The translations under genes and the position numbers were made by a program. Under the pieces are notes generated by a model. That model saw nothing but the letters and a program-made list of their open reading frames with translations. It had not been told where the DNA came from and searched no databases. DNA of 64,000 nt from Adenophora triphylla var. japonica. Lineage: Eukaryota; Streptophyta; Magnoliopsida; Asterales; Campanulaceae. Position 1 is the first letter of the stretch, and each line of letters starts with the position of its first letter. Of this stretch, positions 1-12,169 are shown in pieces. The stretch is taken from the NCBI GenBank assembly GCA_022495995.1, contig JAFEMH010002433.1, forward strand, positions 142,001 to 206,000, given 5' to 3'.

Positions 1-1288
1 TATGCTTCAGCTAATGGTTTTGATGTTGGTTGAAAAAGAATGACAAAAAAAAAGAATTCAAGGTAGATGTGCATGATGTCCTTATGATGTCCTTGGCAGC
101 TGTGGGCAAGTTGTGAAGCAAAGGATGGGACATTTAAGGTTAAGTAATATTAGCCAAAACATAATTACACAAAGACTTTGAACCTTAGATATGTTAACTC
201 TAAATGGTTGGCAAATATATTGGGTGATATGATTGAGCATTACCCACCTCATTCCTACTAATCCCCACCTCTTACCCTACCACCCCGCCTTCCACCCTAA
301 CCAATCCTATATCTTTCAACTTATCTCAAAGCCAAAATCTTGTAAAAAAATTAATTTTTTTGTAACATAAGAAAAAAATTAGTTTTAAAGCGCCAAGTCT
401 AACTAATAAGAGTGATGAATGATTCTGAAAACTAGTTTTTTTATAACATTTTGAAAAAAACTAGTTTTCCACAAGAGTTACTCTATCTCAAATTGTGTTT
501 TTATCGAAAAATATTTTCCTTTAATTTATTAAACAAATGAAAATATTTTTCGAAAAATATTTTCCTTACCAAACAATCGAAAATATGTTTATGTCATTTT
601 TCGAAAAATATTTTACGAAAAATCATTTTACGAAATTCATTTTACGCGAAATAAATGGAGTCTAAAAAACGTATAAAATTTTCTTTTCTTTTCTATGGCC
701 AGATTTTTTTTAACCTAAAAGGGAGAAAGTTAGCCAATTCGTTCGAGTGGACCCTAAATTGATTGGCAAGTGGACCTTATTAATTGCTTTGTTGCGCATC
801 CAGGTCCCTGCCCGTCCCAATGGGCTTCACACTATAGTCTTAATCTACTATTCCCTCCACACGCATACAACAACAACGTACTGCAATAATAGTGTTGCAA
901 ATGTTACATATATTATTTTATATTGAGAATTGATGAAATTGTTTATAATATAAAGATTTTAAATTATTGTGATTAGCACCAATTGATTTTAAATATGATA
1001 TACATTGTAGCAGCCCTCTCTATTAACTTAAGGTTTCAAAGGAGTTGATTACTTGACGTGTTATCAGAGACGTGTTATCAGAGCTCTTGATTTGACAACT
1101 TAAAATCTCAGAGGAGCTGGTTACTTGACATGTTATCACAGCTTTTGGTTTGACAAGGTTAAGAGTTCAAATATTTTCGATTGCATTTATCCTAAAAATA
1201 TATATAAATGGTACGTATTTACCCAATTGCACCTCTATAAATTCACGTATACACGTGATAGGGAGTGTTAATATCTAAGAATGATATA
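1..1288. other. AT-rich intergenic DNA
   Basis: I see no gene here. The stretch holds a perfect 26-bp palindrome at 539-564 and degenerate copies of the same TTTCGAAAAATATTTT theme between 500 and 650. At about 998-1140 there is a segment containing TACATTGTAG and CTTAAGGTTTC followed by short internal duplications (GACGTGTTATCAGAG-type). A related copy of that segment lies at 1573-1640, on the far side of the MITE. Confidence 0.6.
539..564. repeat. Perfect 26-bp palindrome
   Basis: The two 13-base halves are exact reverse complements, centred on CG, with arms beginning GAAAATATTTTT. Related half-copies lie at about 505-520 and 600-640. This looks like the remnant of a small foldback or TIR element, but I could not define its ends or a target-site duplication. 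Confidence 0.6.
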
Positions 1289-1572
1289 CTCCCTCCGTCC
1301 CGCTAATATTAGCACACTTTCCTTTTTGGGCGTCCCGCTAATATCCGCACACTCCCAAAAAGAAAACTTTATATTAATAAAATATTCACCCAACCCCACT
1401 CATTCTCTCTCCTACATTATTTTAATACTCACAACACCATTATAATTTATTACACCCTCCACTCATTCTCTCTCCACTCATTCTTTTACACTCACAACAT
1501 TTTATTAAAATATCATATTCCTTAATTCCCGCACAAACAGTGTTTGTGCTAATATTAGCGGGACGGAGAGAG
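1289..1572. mobile_element. Stowaway-like MITE (Tc1/mariner type), 284 bp
   Basis: Terminal inverted repeats of about 27 bp start CTCCCTCCGTCCCGCTAATA on the left and match the reverse complement of the right end with one or two mismatches. Both ends are flanked by TA (1287-1288 and 1573-1574), the target duplication expected of mariner-type elements. The interior is AT-rich, with CACTCATTCTCTCTC-type direct repeats and no coding capacity. The unoccupied form of the target is visible in the related segment at 998-1010, where GATATACATTGTAG is uninterrupted. Such elements are moved in trans by a mariner transposase encoded elsewhere. Confidence 0.9.
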
Positions 1573-1574
1573 TA

Positions 1575-2137
1575 CATTGTAGGTGTTCTTTCTATTACCT
1601 TAAGGTTTCAGAGGAGTTAGTTACTTATCAACTAATGCTTTTCTCTGCTATGGAATAATGAGATAGGTTTTACGCATTCTTGTCCCTTTATTAAAGTACA
1701 GAAAAATTGTTTTCGATTTACTCACGATGAAAACTGGGTCGAAAATTTCATCGAAAAGAAGTAGTAGTAATTGCAAAACTTTGAAATTAATATACACTCT
1801 CTCTTCTAAAATTTGGTCATGCTTTAGTCAGTTTCTGCATTAATCCCACCGACGAAAATTACATCAAATAAATAAGACAAGGCCCACCCGGCCACCCCCA
1901 AGTAATCAAAGTCAAATAGTCAACCTAATTATTGCCAATATTGTCTGTCAAAACTTTGATTTTTTAAATAGCTTTAATTCATATATAATCATCAGTATCT
2001 GAAAGGTGATGGCCATTCAAAAGGGAAAAAAACAGGGGAATTAAATTACTATATATCACAAATTAAAGGAAAATAGAACCCTATATAGTATATACCCAAT
2101 TATCTGAAGGCAACTTCATACCTAATTATAGTAAATT
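1575..2137. other. 3' flank of the pectinesterase gene
   Basis: The first 65 bases continue the direct-repeat segment interrupted by the MITE. The rest is AT-rich and would contain the 3' UTR of the minus-strand gene that ends at 2138. An AATAAA on the minus strand overlaps the stop codon itself. No further gene is visible. Confidence 0.5.
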
Positions 2138-5100
2138 TTATTCAGATAAACCAGCTAAGAATGCCACTCCGGTCGATGGTAGCCATGATGATCCATATAT
2201 AAAGTTCCCCACCGTGAATTTACCCGCCTCCACCACCGACGAAATCACCCGATAACCCGGCCACCTGACCCGTAGACCAACTGCCCCACCAGGTCCGGAG
2301 TTCATGTACTCCCCATAGTACAACGTATCTAAAGCAAACGTCGCGTTCCATTCAAGCCACCCAATAGGTTGAATATGATCACCAATGTACGATAACATGT
2401 ACACCGTACGTGAATACAGTTTCCAAGGCCGACCCAAGTAGGTCGGGAAGTTAGCCTTGGAAGCTTCTAGATCGGGCGTGGCTAGTATCCTGCACGCATG
2501 GATTGAAATCCCCGTGTTCTGATTTGGATCTTTTCGATTTTGTGCAGTTATTGTGTTTTTCTGGTTGGGCATTGGTTTACGGGCGTATAAACTACAATTT
2601 TGGAAAACGACCGCAGCGTTGCCAAATATGAAGTCTACCGTACCATATACATCGCATTCGCGGAAGAACTGGCGTTGGGAATGTACGTATAATGTGTCTT
2701 GGTAGCCTTCGATGCTGCAGCGGTAGACCACTGCATGGTCTGCACCTACGCGGAGAGCTACAGCTTGATGCTTGCCTGGTCCAGCCCAGTTGACAAATGA
2801 AATGTCTCGAGCAATAAAACCAGCTCCCGTTGCAGCTACATTGCATGAAATATTAATCAAATTACAAAGTACCGAAAGAAAGGGTGAGGGGAGAATAAAG
2901 GAAGATTTTTTTTTTACCAAAAGTTGCGGTATGGAAGGTTGTTACGTTGTCGAAAATGCTTAATCCGCCGGAAATGACTGTTTTACCCTTTCCATCTCCA
3001 ATAAACATTAAATTAGTCTTCTTCCTCCCGACTTTCAAATTTTTCTCCTCATACCTGTAAAATACCAAGAAATATCTCTGTATTTCTTAAAATGGACAAT
3101 AATCATAATATGGCAAAACTCCGTATGGTTTTTTTATTATTACCGCTCTGAACCGGTTAGAACCACGAGGATAACAAATTTTTTCCAATAAAATTTTAAC
3201 ACTGCTACATCTCCGGTACTCGAACTCGAATTTGCTGGTCAGTATGGAGATAATTATTCAGTTTCATTAAACCCTAAAGGCCACCTTTCATAACATAATT
3301 AATGCTACATCATTTTCCTTTCAAATGATAAATGATGATAATTTTTTTTTTTTAAAAAAATAATAAACATCTTACTCACCCACTAATATTTCATTGCCAA
3401 AAGATTCACAAAATATAGAAATAATACAAAGTGTATAAATTTATAACATGGCCAACCCACCCAAAAAGGTGACAAGTGAAAGAATAATGAAAATAAGAAA
3501 GTGATGATGACTTAACTGCGGCCAATTATGATATCAAAATCCATGAAGGCCGTCTTTCACAATTATGATTAATGACTATTAATGGTATTAATGTCATTTC
3601 CCAAAAATGATTCATTTGTGTCATATAGAACCATAATATATTTAATATTTAAATTTATCCTATTTTTATTTTTATTTTTATGGTCAAAACTCAATAAACT
3701 TTAACCACAATTTAATTTAATGTAAATTTAGCTATCAATCATTACACAATTTTAAAATTGTTGTTAATATCCACAGTAAAGAATTAATAGTATTAATCAC
3801 AATTTTTAAAATAACATAAAAATATTTATTTTTTTATAAAATTATAATAAAAATTCGATTGAGTGTCATAAAAATCAAAATATTACAACCTCTTACTCTA
3901 AAGATGGAGGAGTAAAGTTTATCTGACAAAATATTCATCCATAAAAAAAGAGTTCTTATTATTCATTGCATTGTTTTTCCTTCTTCCCGATTTTCTTTTT
4001 ATTTTGTCTCAGTTTAGTTTAAGATTTTTAGTTAATTTATTTTCTAAAAATAGACGATGAATTCTCTTGTTGCCCTCACAATAACAATTCATAGTATATT
4101 TTTTTTTATCAACTTTCTCCATCCTACTTTACTTTTACTTTTTATAGTTACACAGTATTTTTTTTATTAATTTTAGTGGAAAGTTAAACGAGATACATTA
4201 AAATAAAATGAAGAGAGTACTATTTTTAAAGGATAATTACCTTCCTGCCTTCACGTAGATTATGGTTCGACGATCACTGTGCTCAGGCGATTTTTTGATC
4301 GCCTCCGCAATCGTCTTCACCGTCCCATTCTTCCCGTCTTGAGAAACCACAATATCCGCTTGAATTGCAGCCGCCGGCATCTCCATCAACCTTCTCTCTT
4401 TTCTAGTCAGCCATTTTGGAAATCTCGAGAATCCGTCATCCGTCGACATTAACCTACGCCGGCGGCTCTGTATAGGTACTCCCGCAAAATCATCGTTCCC
4501 GTTCGCCGCCGCGTATATCGCCAAGCAGTTACTCACAAGCTCCGACAAATTCCTCAGCTTCTCCTGCATTTGGTTCTTCACGTTGCCGTTCTCCACCTCC
4601 GATAGTCCTTCCGTACACGTGTCCTGGTTGGTGAGCGCGGCGCTGAGCCACGTCATGACGTCGTGCGCTCCTCCCGGCTTCTGCTGCCGTCTGTCCGAAG
4701 ATGGCGCGACGGAGGACAGCGACCGCGATAGCTGGTCAATTGAGTCCTCGAGTAGCTCGAGGCAATCTTCGTAAGCCGACCGTACACGTGTATCCATCTG
4801 GAGGTTGCTGATCTCTGTGGTACTGTAAAACGCCCTGCCGACGCGTTGTAACGTCAGATTGACGGAAATGTGGACGAGGTCGGTATCGGAGGCGGTGAGT
4901 GAGCCGGGGAAGTCCAGGAGTGAGTTGACACAGTGGCTCTTGTAACGAGTTTTACCGCAGGTTCGGGAAATGGCTTGGGTGGGCCTTATGTGCGTTATAT
5001 TTCGAGAATTATTGTCCGAGCTGGCTCGGAGCTCCACGAATAGTGCCACGGAGACGCCCGAAGCGACAATGAGAGTGAGGGAGAAGATGAGAAGAAACTT

Positions 5101-5199
5101 GAGTCTGGACCTTGGTCTGGCGGTGGACGTGGCATTATCTTGTTGGCTTGGGGTGTGGTAAGGATCAGGCTCGGTCACTCCGAGCCTTCCGTAGCCCAT
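2138..5199 (-). CDS. PME34-like: Pectinesterase with N-terminal inhibitor domain (group 2 PME)
   Basis: The product demethylesterifies cell-wall homogalacturonan. I read three exons: 5199-4241, 3054-2918 and 2835-2138, with introns of 1186 and 82 bp, GT-AG borders and matching phases (597 residues). An N-terminal anchor lies at residues 33-57. The inhibitor-like pro-region (about 75-230) has Cys at 81, 90, 146, 194 and 224. Two basic processing-type motifs, RRRRLM (246-251) and RKERRLM (266-272), precede the PME domain (about 282-590). Active-site residues known from the family are present: Q389, Q411 and D412 (GYQDTLY), D433 (DFIFG), R501 and W503 (LGRPWK). The start is the first ATG behind a TATA box and pyrimidine-rich leader. 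From family knowledge it most resembles the Arabidopsis PME34 type (inference from recall, not a search). The pro-region is expected to be removed by a subtilase before secretion. No damage is visible. Confidence 0.95.
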
Positions 5200-5279
5200 A
5201 TTAGCGTTTTGGTTTGTTAGCTCGGAAGAGGAAGAAACGGAAAGGAAAAAAATTGCAGGGAGAGAGGGAAATGTAGTGC

Positions 5280-5286
5280 TTTTATA
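5280..5286 (-). promoter_or_regulatory. TATA box of the pectinesterase gene
   Basis: On the minus strand CACTATAAAAGCAC lies 80-87 bases upstream of the ATG at 5199. A pyrimidine-rich stretch follows, typical of a plant 5' UTR, so the transcript probably starts near 5250. Confidence 0.7.
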
Positions 5287-5870
5287 GTGCCCTTGTGAAA
5301 CGATATTTCTTTTATTTTTTATTTTTTTATAACTTAGTTATTGGCCACAAAACTTTAGCCCAATTTGCAATGTAATCATTAAACTATTATTTTCTTTCAA
5401 TGTTCTCATTATACATGTTTTTATAATGTTCTTATATTGTCCATAATTTTGCTAAAGACTTAGTAAAAGTCAGTCATGTAACTTCACATTCACATGACTA
5501 ACTTTCATTAATTTAATTAACTTAATGAAGTGTACGCTGACTGAAATATGATTGGTAAATCACCTTCCGTTAACCTCGCACACATGATCTCACCATGTTG
5601 ATTAAAAGATAACGAAAGTTAGTCACGTGAGCTATGATGCACGGATTCTCTCCCCAGCCAGCGAATTGTGTATCCGACTCGCATCGGATACGGATTCACT
5701 CCGAATTCGTCGGATACTCTTCTGGATACGCACAGGGGGACTTTTGACAATTCTCCGAAGTTCGAATTCGCAATCCGGATACGCAAATCGAAAACCAGAT
5801 ACGCGAATCGGGAACCAGATTCGTACGACCTACGAAGCGGCACCGTTTTGGCTTCTGAATGGGAATAAAT

Positions 5871-6030
5871 TATAAATCGAGGGAAAGAGAGAGACGCGAG
5901 AGACTGAGAGAGACGAAAAGACGACGTACCTCGCTTCGCCGCTTCTTCGTCAAACCCTAGCACCACCGCCGCCGGCGCGCCACAACTTCTTCAGTTTTCG
6001 GAGTCGAGGTTACTCAGGTTAGTTCTTCTT
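5871..6030 (+). promoter_or_regulatory. Promoter / 5'-UTR-like fragment without a gene
   Basis: TATAAAT at 5871-5877 is followed by GA-rich leader sequence, a telo-box AAACCCTA at 5952-5959, CCGCCGCC-rich DNA and a consensus-like splice donor (CAG before GTTAGT at 6018). This is how many plant housekeeping genes begin, but no coding exon follows downstream. The simplest reading is a captured or truncated 5' end inside the inverted-repeat unit. Confidence 0.4.
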
Positions 6031-6070
6031 CCTTCCTCTTCGCGTCTCCTCCCTGAACCTAGCTCGCCGC

Positions 6071-6197
<127 letters not shown>

Positions 6198-6526
6198 ATT
6201 TTAGACATTTTAGATGGGGTTAAACTGTCGGTGGAAATGTCAATTGTCAAATATCTATTTATATTTTGAATGTTGAATATTTCTATTTTGAATATTTACA
6301 TTTTGGTCCCTATAGTTTGAATAGTTACACTCTGATCCTTATAGTTTGAATATTTACACTTTACCCTCACGTATTCGGAATTTTTCAACAATCACGTATC
6401 CCCGTATCTCGTATCCACGAATTCGTATTCGAGAATCCGTATCCATGCAACCTAGCACGTGAGGTCAGGTGACTGACTTTCGTTAAGTTTTTAACGAAAT
6501 TATGGACAAAGTAAAAACATTGTAAA

Positions 6527-7692
6527 ATTTGGGGTCTTAAGTCACTTATTTGGTGAGTATCTTAAATATTTTTCCCAATAGGCGAATGTGATGTCGCAAG
6601 TGTTCTAAACACTTGATTTTGCAATAATAAAGCGCGAAGGGTGAAAAAAATGGTAAAAAAGTATTTTTGAGACAAAGTTTTCTTATAAACAAAACATTTT
6701 TAAGACAAAAAAATATCTTGAGAAAATGAACATTCATCGAAGGAAGCACTAATTATTTAACGGATGATGTTCGAACTTAACTAATTAACTTTTAAGCGAA
6801 CGTGAAGAAAATGAAAAGAGAGCGAATACAAATCCTTTTGCTTGCTTGCACTATGGTTCAAACATGAGCCGCTTACAATGAGATTAAAATGAGTTTTATT
6901 TTTTGGAAAAGAGAATAAAATGGGTTTAAATTACATAATTGTAACATTTCCAATATAAAACATAATAATTTATTTTTAGTTTTTGAAACTAACATCACAT
7001 TGTATTAATAAATTAAGCAATAAAATCTTACTTTTAGAAAAATTTGAAAAAAAAGGGATTTAAAGTGGGAAGTGTCAAATCCTTGCGTAAACTAGGCCTA
7101 CAAAGGGTGATTACTTAGTCAGTGTCAATAGGGAGAATGCTCGGGTGATTCCGTCGGTGGCGGAAAATCCCTAATTTTTTTTTTTTCAGGAGATAAATAT
7201 AGTAACTTCAAAAATTATAGTAAATGATTAATTTGTAAATATTACAACTGTTAGGATGATGCGGGAATCAAGTCTTCATTTATTCTTGAGGTTCATTATT
7301 GATGTAATGGATTTTTGATTCAAGAAACTATTGAAAATAAGAATTTTGATGGTGCTTTTCAAAATAATAAAGAATAAGATTTTTGATACACTTTAAGGGT
7401 ATTCTAGTAATTATGCATAAACTCCAGCAGCAGAATTATATATCACTAGAAAGATATTTGAGTTTAGTTTGCAACGCACCTTTCGTATTATCTTTTGAAT
7501 TTTTCTAGAATAAGTTATGACAATTTTACCAAAAACTGCACACATATACATGTACATCTGAATTTGGCCAAAATTTTTGATTTTTCGTATTTAAAGCCTT
7601 TTTATCTATTTATAATTAATAAATAGTTTATCCTAACTTGGAATATTGTTCTAAAACTTCTATAAATATCCTAGTTATGCAAATGTAATGGG
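6527..7692. other. AT-rich intergenic DNA
   Basis: Apart from short AT-rich open frames without recognisable content, I see nothing that supports a gene in this stretch. Confidence 0.5.
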
Positions 7693-8120
7693 CTAAAATC
7701 TGGGGAGAAACGCGTTTCTCCGTCGCTTATGGAGAAACGGGGCAACGTTTGTCGCGCGACATACTTAGCCACAACAACTGGATATCACTTTCATCGATTA
7801 CGGATATCCGTAGCATTGAATATGGATATCCGAAGCTTTGGAAAGGATATCCAGAAAAAATATTTGGTTTACGGATATCGCTTTCCAAAGCTTCTGATAT
7901 CCATATTCAATGTTCTGATATCCGAAGCTGAAAGGATATCCGAGAAAAATATTTGGTTTACGGATATCGCTTTCCAAAGCTTACGGATATCCATATTCAA
8001 TGCTCTCGATATCCGTGTTTTGGAAAGGATATCCAAAAACTGGCTAAGTATGTCGCGCGACAAAAGTTGCCCCGTTTCTCCATACACGACGGAGAAACGT
8101 GTTTCTCCCCAGACCAACTC
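7693..8120. mobile_element. 428-bp foldback element with TGTCGCGCGACA in both arms
   Basis: The direct repeat ATGTAATGGG flanks the element (7683-7692 and 8121-8130), consistent with a 9-10-bp MULE-type target duplication. Inverted arms of about 75 bp run from CTGGGGAGAAACG through TGTCGCGCGACATACTTAGC, at 7699-7771 and again inverted at 8040-8113, with few mismatches. The centre contains about twelve GATATC sites within 250 bp, built from a GGATATCC-bearing unit repeated twice directly and once inverted. There is no coding capacity. It would be mobilised in trans. The superfamily assignment is an inference from the target-duplication length and long arms. Confidence 0.75.
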
Positions 8121-8130
8121 ATGTAATGGG

Positions 8131-9010
8131 GAGAGTTGAGTTTATAAAAAATATATTAAGTCTTTGAGTTTTAGAAGATGAATTTCTTTTAGTTTATATT
8201 ATTTGTTAAGTTGGATATCTTTGGGCGGTGATTTTGACTAATATTATTATGTGAATTCATTTGAATATCGAGTTGTTTATCATAAATAGTGTCTACTTGT
8301 GTTACCTTCTATTTATTCACCACTTTTTCGGCACAAGAGGTCCATAACTTGAACCCTGCTAAACATAGCTAGATCCGCCCCTAGATTCCATTGCAATGGA
8401 ACAGAGTCAAACTATGCTTTAGTTATGTTTTTTCGTGAACATCAAGTCTCGATTAATTTCATAATTTTTCATTTTATTTTGGTTATACATCTCACAAATG
8501 AGAGACTTGCAATGAATTGCAGACACAAATGGTACTTTCTCTGAATCAAAATAATTTATCTAAGTTTTTTTATTTTTAATACGAAAATATGTTGGGATTA
8601 CTCTACTTGGCCCACGAAGGGGGTAAATTTGGGAAAAATTGATTAAAAGAACGCTATAAATTGGATCATTTAAAAATGGGCAGATATTTGTAACCCATAA
8701 AAAATGGATAAATGTTGATAATCATAATGAGGAGGCATGGGTTCCCTCTGTTTTAGGTTGGGGGAACTATCGAACATGCCCGATTGATACTGCATTCAAT
8801 TTTTCTATTCCCTCATGTTGTTTAGTCAAATCCTATAGGTGACAACTGTATTTGTTTGCCAAATTACTTAATTGGCGGTATTATGGTTCGAATATGGGTA
8901 TATCATTTTCAGAATTGGGAATCGACAGTTTTGAAATTGGGAATCGAAATTGCAAATAGGAAACCATTAAATCGTGGAAACGTGACTTTGAAACAATGTA
9001 ACAACTAATA
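8131..9010. other. Intergenic DNA
   Basis: No gene is visible. Near 8890-8990 there is GGGAATCGAAATTG-type sequence similar in character to 22140-22290, on the other side of element E1, so the two probably formed one continuous tract before E1 inserted. Confidence 0.45.
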
Positions 9011-9015
9011 TTATT

Positions 9016-9777
9016 TGAACGGTATAAACCGAGCTACGAACATGGGCTTGCCCGAACTTGGGCCCAACTATATTGGGCAGTGGATATTGTCTAATTATGA
9101 AGTATTGGGGCCGAGTAAGATCTTCCTCGTATGCCGAGGAACATTTATCTCGGCCTTATATCATCATTCTTGGGCCGTCATGTCGGAATTACCGAGGAGA
9201 GAAAAGTTATTTGCTCGGCATATATCCAAGTGACGAGGAAAGAAAATCATTTTCCCCGGCATATCTCCGTGTCGGCCATTTACCAAATGACGAGGAAGCA
9301 AAATCATTTTCCTCGGTCTATTTGCCAAAGGCCGAGGAAAATCATTTGCCTTCCTCGGCGTTAGGTTAGCTTGATTACAATCTTTATTCAACAAGGATTA
9401 TACAGCCATGATCCAATCAGGATTATACTTATCAACATCAATTCAAGTCAAACAATGACTCCTTAACAGATGTAATTCTAATTCTATTAGAATTATATCT
9501 TATCTCTTTACAAGTTCATTCCAACATGGATTCTATCTATCCATTCCTATAAATACAAGCCCTATGGCTCATTATTCGGTACGTTACTTTTTACATTGGA
9601 GAAACTCTGTCAATTTGATTTCTCTAATATCAACCGTGAACTTACTCTCACGCCGGAGGGCCTTTAGCCGGATCCGCCCCGGCTTAGTTTACGTGTTTTC
9701 TCTTATTTTCAGGCCTTGCAATCACCGGAGCATTCAACGCTTGGATTTGGGCCGTTTTGACGATTTTGGCATCATCA
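9016..9777 (+). repeat. E1 5' LTR (762 bp)
   Basis: It runs TG to CA and carries a TATAAATA box at 9548-9555. U3 between about 9115 and 9360 holds repeated hairpin-like boxes in which GMCGAGGAA and TTCCTCGGC flank AAATCATTT-type spacers (about 9236-9262, 9290-9315, 9330-9358). It is almost identical to the LTR at 21211. Confidence 0.95.
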
Positions 9778-9798
9778 ATTGGTTCCATTGCCGGGAAA
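9778..9798 (+). other. E1 primer-binding site
   Basis: ATTGGTTCCATTGCCGGGAA directly follows the 5' LTR. It resembles the GCCGTTGCCGGG-type site used by many plant gypsy elements, with a few changed bases. The identity of the priming tRNA is not certain. Confidence 0.6.
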
Positions 9799-11150
9799 TC
9801 GATTCAAACACCCATTGTTTGGCCTGGAAAACGCTCGCTTAAAGCCAATTTTCTTACCGAATTTGTTCTTTCTTGGAACGGAATTTTTGGATCGGTAAAG
9901 TTCTGTTCTTGAAGCCACCGGAGTTCGCAAGTTGTGACCGGAATTTACCCGAGTTCCGGTGAAGGCGTTTTGGCGTTAAAATTACGACCCGATTTTGGCT
10001 TGAGTTCTTTGCGTTAGAAAAAATCACAATTGTTTGTTTGTTTTTGGTTAAAATTTGCCCTAATTTTAGCCATAAATTGATTACAGTGAAATTGTGATTT
10101 TTGAAAAATTTTGCACTCAATAATCTGTTTGTGATTCATAATGGACGGACAATTCACAAGTGTTACGGTGAGGATCCCACCCAAGTGAATGGGGAAACAC
10201 AAGCAGGAACCACGCCTCCCCTCCTCCTCTACCTCGGGCCCGATGCCATTCCTCCCCTTGCCATGACTCTTCGTTCCATGGGTCGTGCAAATGCCGAGGA
10301 GAGGGCAATGACCTTCCTCGTCCTACTCGTGCTCGTGGGAAGCAAGCGGGAAGGAAGAAAACAAAGAATGCCGACGCCGGTCAAGCGGGAGGATCTCGGC
10401 CGTGGGCCAGACGCTCTTTGTTACACAAACAAATGGAGACTCTGCAAAGGATGTATGAAACACAAGTTGCTCTTTTGCAAATGGACCCGAGATCATTCCA
10501 TGGCTCCATTCATTGTGCCATCAATGGGCCCACCTTCGAGAAAGGAACAAGGAGAGCATCGTGCTCCTCCCATGAAGACCGCCGAACTACCAATGCCGCC
10601 GGCCCCAAGGATGCTCCTCGTCCTCGGCATACCGGTAAGCGAAGGATCCTGTGGTCGACACGAGAAGCCAAATAACTCCTAGGGAAGAGGAAGTGAACTC
10701 CAAGGACCTAAGGACAAGACTCGGCTTGAATAGGCGCCTATCCCTGCTCGTCTTATCATGACACCTGGCGTCCCACGTCTCCTCGAGCTCGTCGACCCGA
10801 GATTCTCCTCGTCCTCGTCGTACATTCTCATCGTCCTCGTCGGCCAGGACTCTCCTCGTCCTCGGCACAGAATTTGTTAGGCCGAGGACCCCGAACCATA
10901 TAGGATGATACTTGGGAGGCCAAGACTTGGCACCCAGACATGATAAAGAACCATCAAGGAGGGGCACCCACCGACACAATGCGGAGCATAGTAGGGTGAA
11001 TGATCGTCCCAAGGACCGGTCGACGAAGCTCCCAACGAAGCACTCGCTCGAGCGGTGAGAAGGGAATAGAAACAAAGCAATGGGAGCTGTTGAAGCAAAG
11101 GCTAGATGACATGGAGAGGGAAAGAAATATAATGACGACGATTATGATTG
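9799..11150 (+). other. E1 leader and decayed 5' gag region
   Basis: Short broken frames occur, none with a recognisable domain. The region is rich in CCTCGTC/CCTCGGC runs (for example 10795-10890). It probably contains the untranslated leader and the eroded N-terminal part of gag. Confidence 0.45.
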
Positions 11151-11179
11151 GGCCACCCGTCCGTTTTCCTTGAGGATAA

Positions 11180-12000
11180 GCTGCTGCACCTCCTCATCCT
11201 AACCTCAAGCTCCCAAATTTCGAGAAATACAACGGAACCACCGACGCCAAGGACCATGTGCAAAGTTTCGAACAAACCATGAATCTCCTCACCACTGCGA
11301 TGACTTGCTCTGCAAAGCTTTCGCGAGCACCTTCTCCGGAACTGACTTTGACTGGTTCCGTGAGCTCAAGAAAGGTTGCATCGATTCTTTGGAGGGGCAT
11401 GAGGAGAATGTTCTTAGATCATTTTGCCACGGTGGGAAGAGGAAGATGAGATTAACCGACTTGGCCAACATTGAGCAAGGGAAGGGAGAGACCACCCTCG
11501 CCTATTACAATAGGTTCCGAAAAATGGCGGACCAAGTTGAAGAAAGCCTCACCGATAGGGAGGTCATAGTTTGCTTCAACTCGGGTTAAAATCGGGCCCT
11601 CATTTATGAACTCTCGGCCAGGAACCTAGTTCCAAGGCCGAATTGTACAAAGTGGCTTATGCCATTTCCATGGTGAAGACAAGACAAAGAAAAGGAGGCG
11701 ACAAGACGGAACTGAAGCAACTAACCCCCGAGGAATGACAACGGGAACGGCAAGGGTTCCAAAGGAAAGAATAGAACCGGAAGCACCGAGAAGGCCGGAG
11801 TTCACCCCTCTTACAAAGCCCATCTCCGAAATCATGCGGCTAGTAAACCTTCCTCCACCTCGTCCGCCGACCGATCACCCAAAATATCCCCGCAACAAGA
11901 ACAAATACCGTGATTTTCACAAGGACAACGGGCACACCACCGATGGTTCTTTGGGCCCTTAAGAAGATAATCCAACAATGGGTTGACGAGGAAAGTTAGA
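11180..12000 (+). pseudogene. E1 gag (broken)
   Basis: Gag would form the virus-like particle that packages the element RNA. Two adjoining frames together give a retrotransposon-gag-like region: an N-terminal piece with KLPNFEKYNGTTDAKDHV near 11205-11280, then in another frame WFRELKKGCIDS and an L-E-Q-G-K-G-E-T-type motif before YYNRFRKMAD (11305-11589). A stop follows at 11587-11589. Near 11900 the zinc-knuckle-like segment KYRDFHKDNGHTTDG has lost its first and last Cys compared with E2, which reads KFCEYHNDHGHNNEDC. At least two frameshifts and one stop are present, so the protein cannot be made. Confidence 0.75.
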
Positions 12001-12169
12001 CCGTTATGTCATGAAGAAAGATGGCAAGCAAAAGCGGAAGCAAGAGGAGAGTGAAGATGACTCCAAGAGTGAGGATGAAGATCGAAGGCCTCCTAGGGCT
12101 AAACTACATGTGATCCGTGAAGAGGTGACCTCCACCGAAAGCTAAGGGACCGGATCCACGAGCTAAGCA

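Noticed and set aside
10101..10682. 193-residue open frame in E1
   Set aside because: No recognisable domain, low-complexity CCTCGTC-rich DNA, and position in the decayed leader/gag region.
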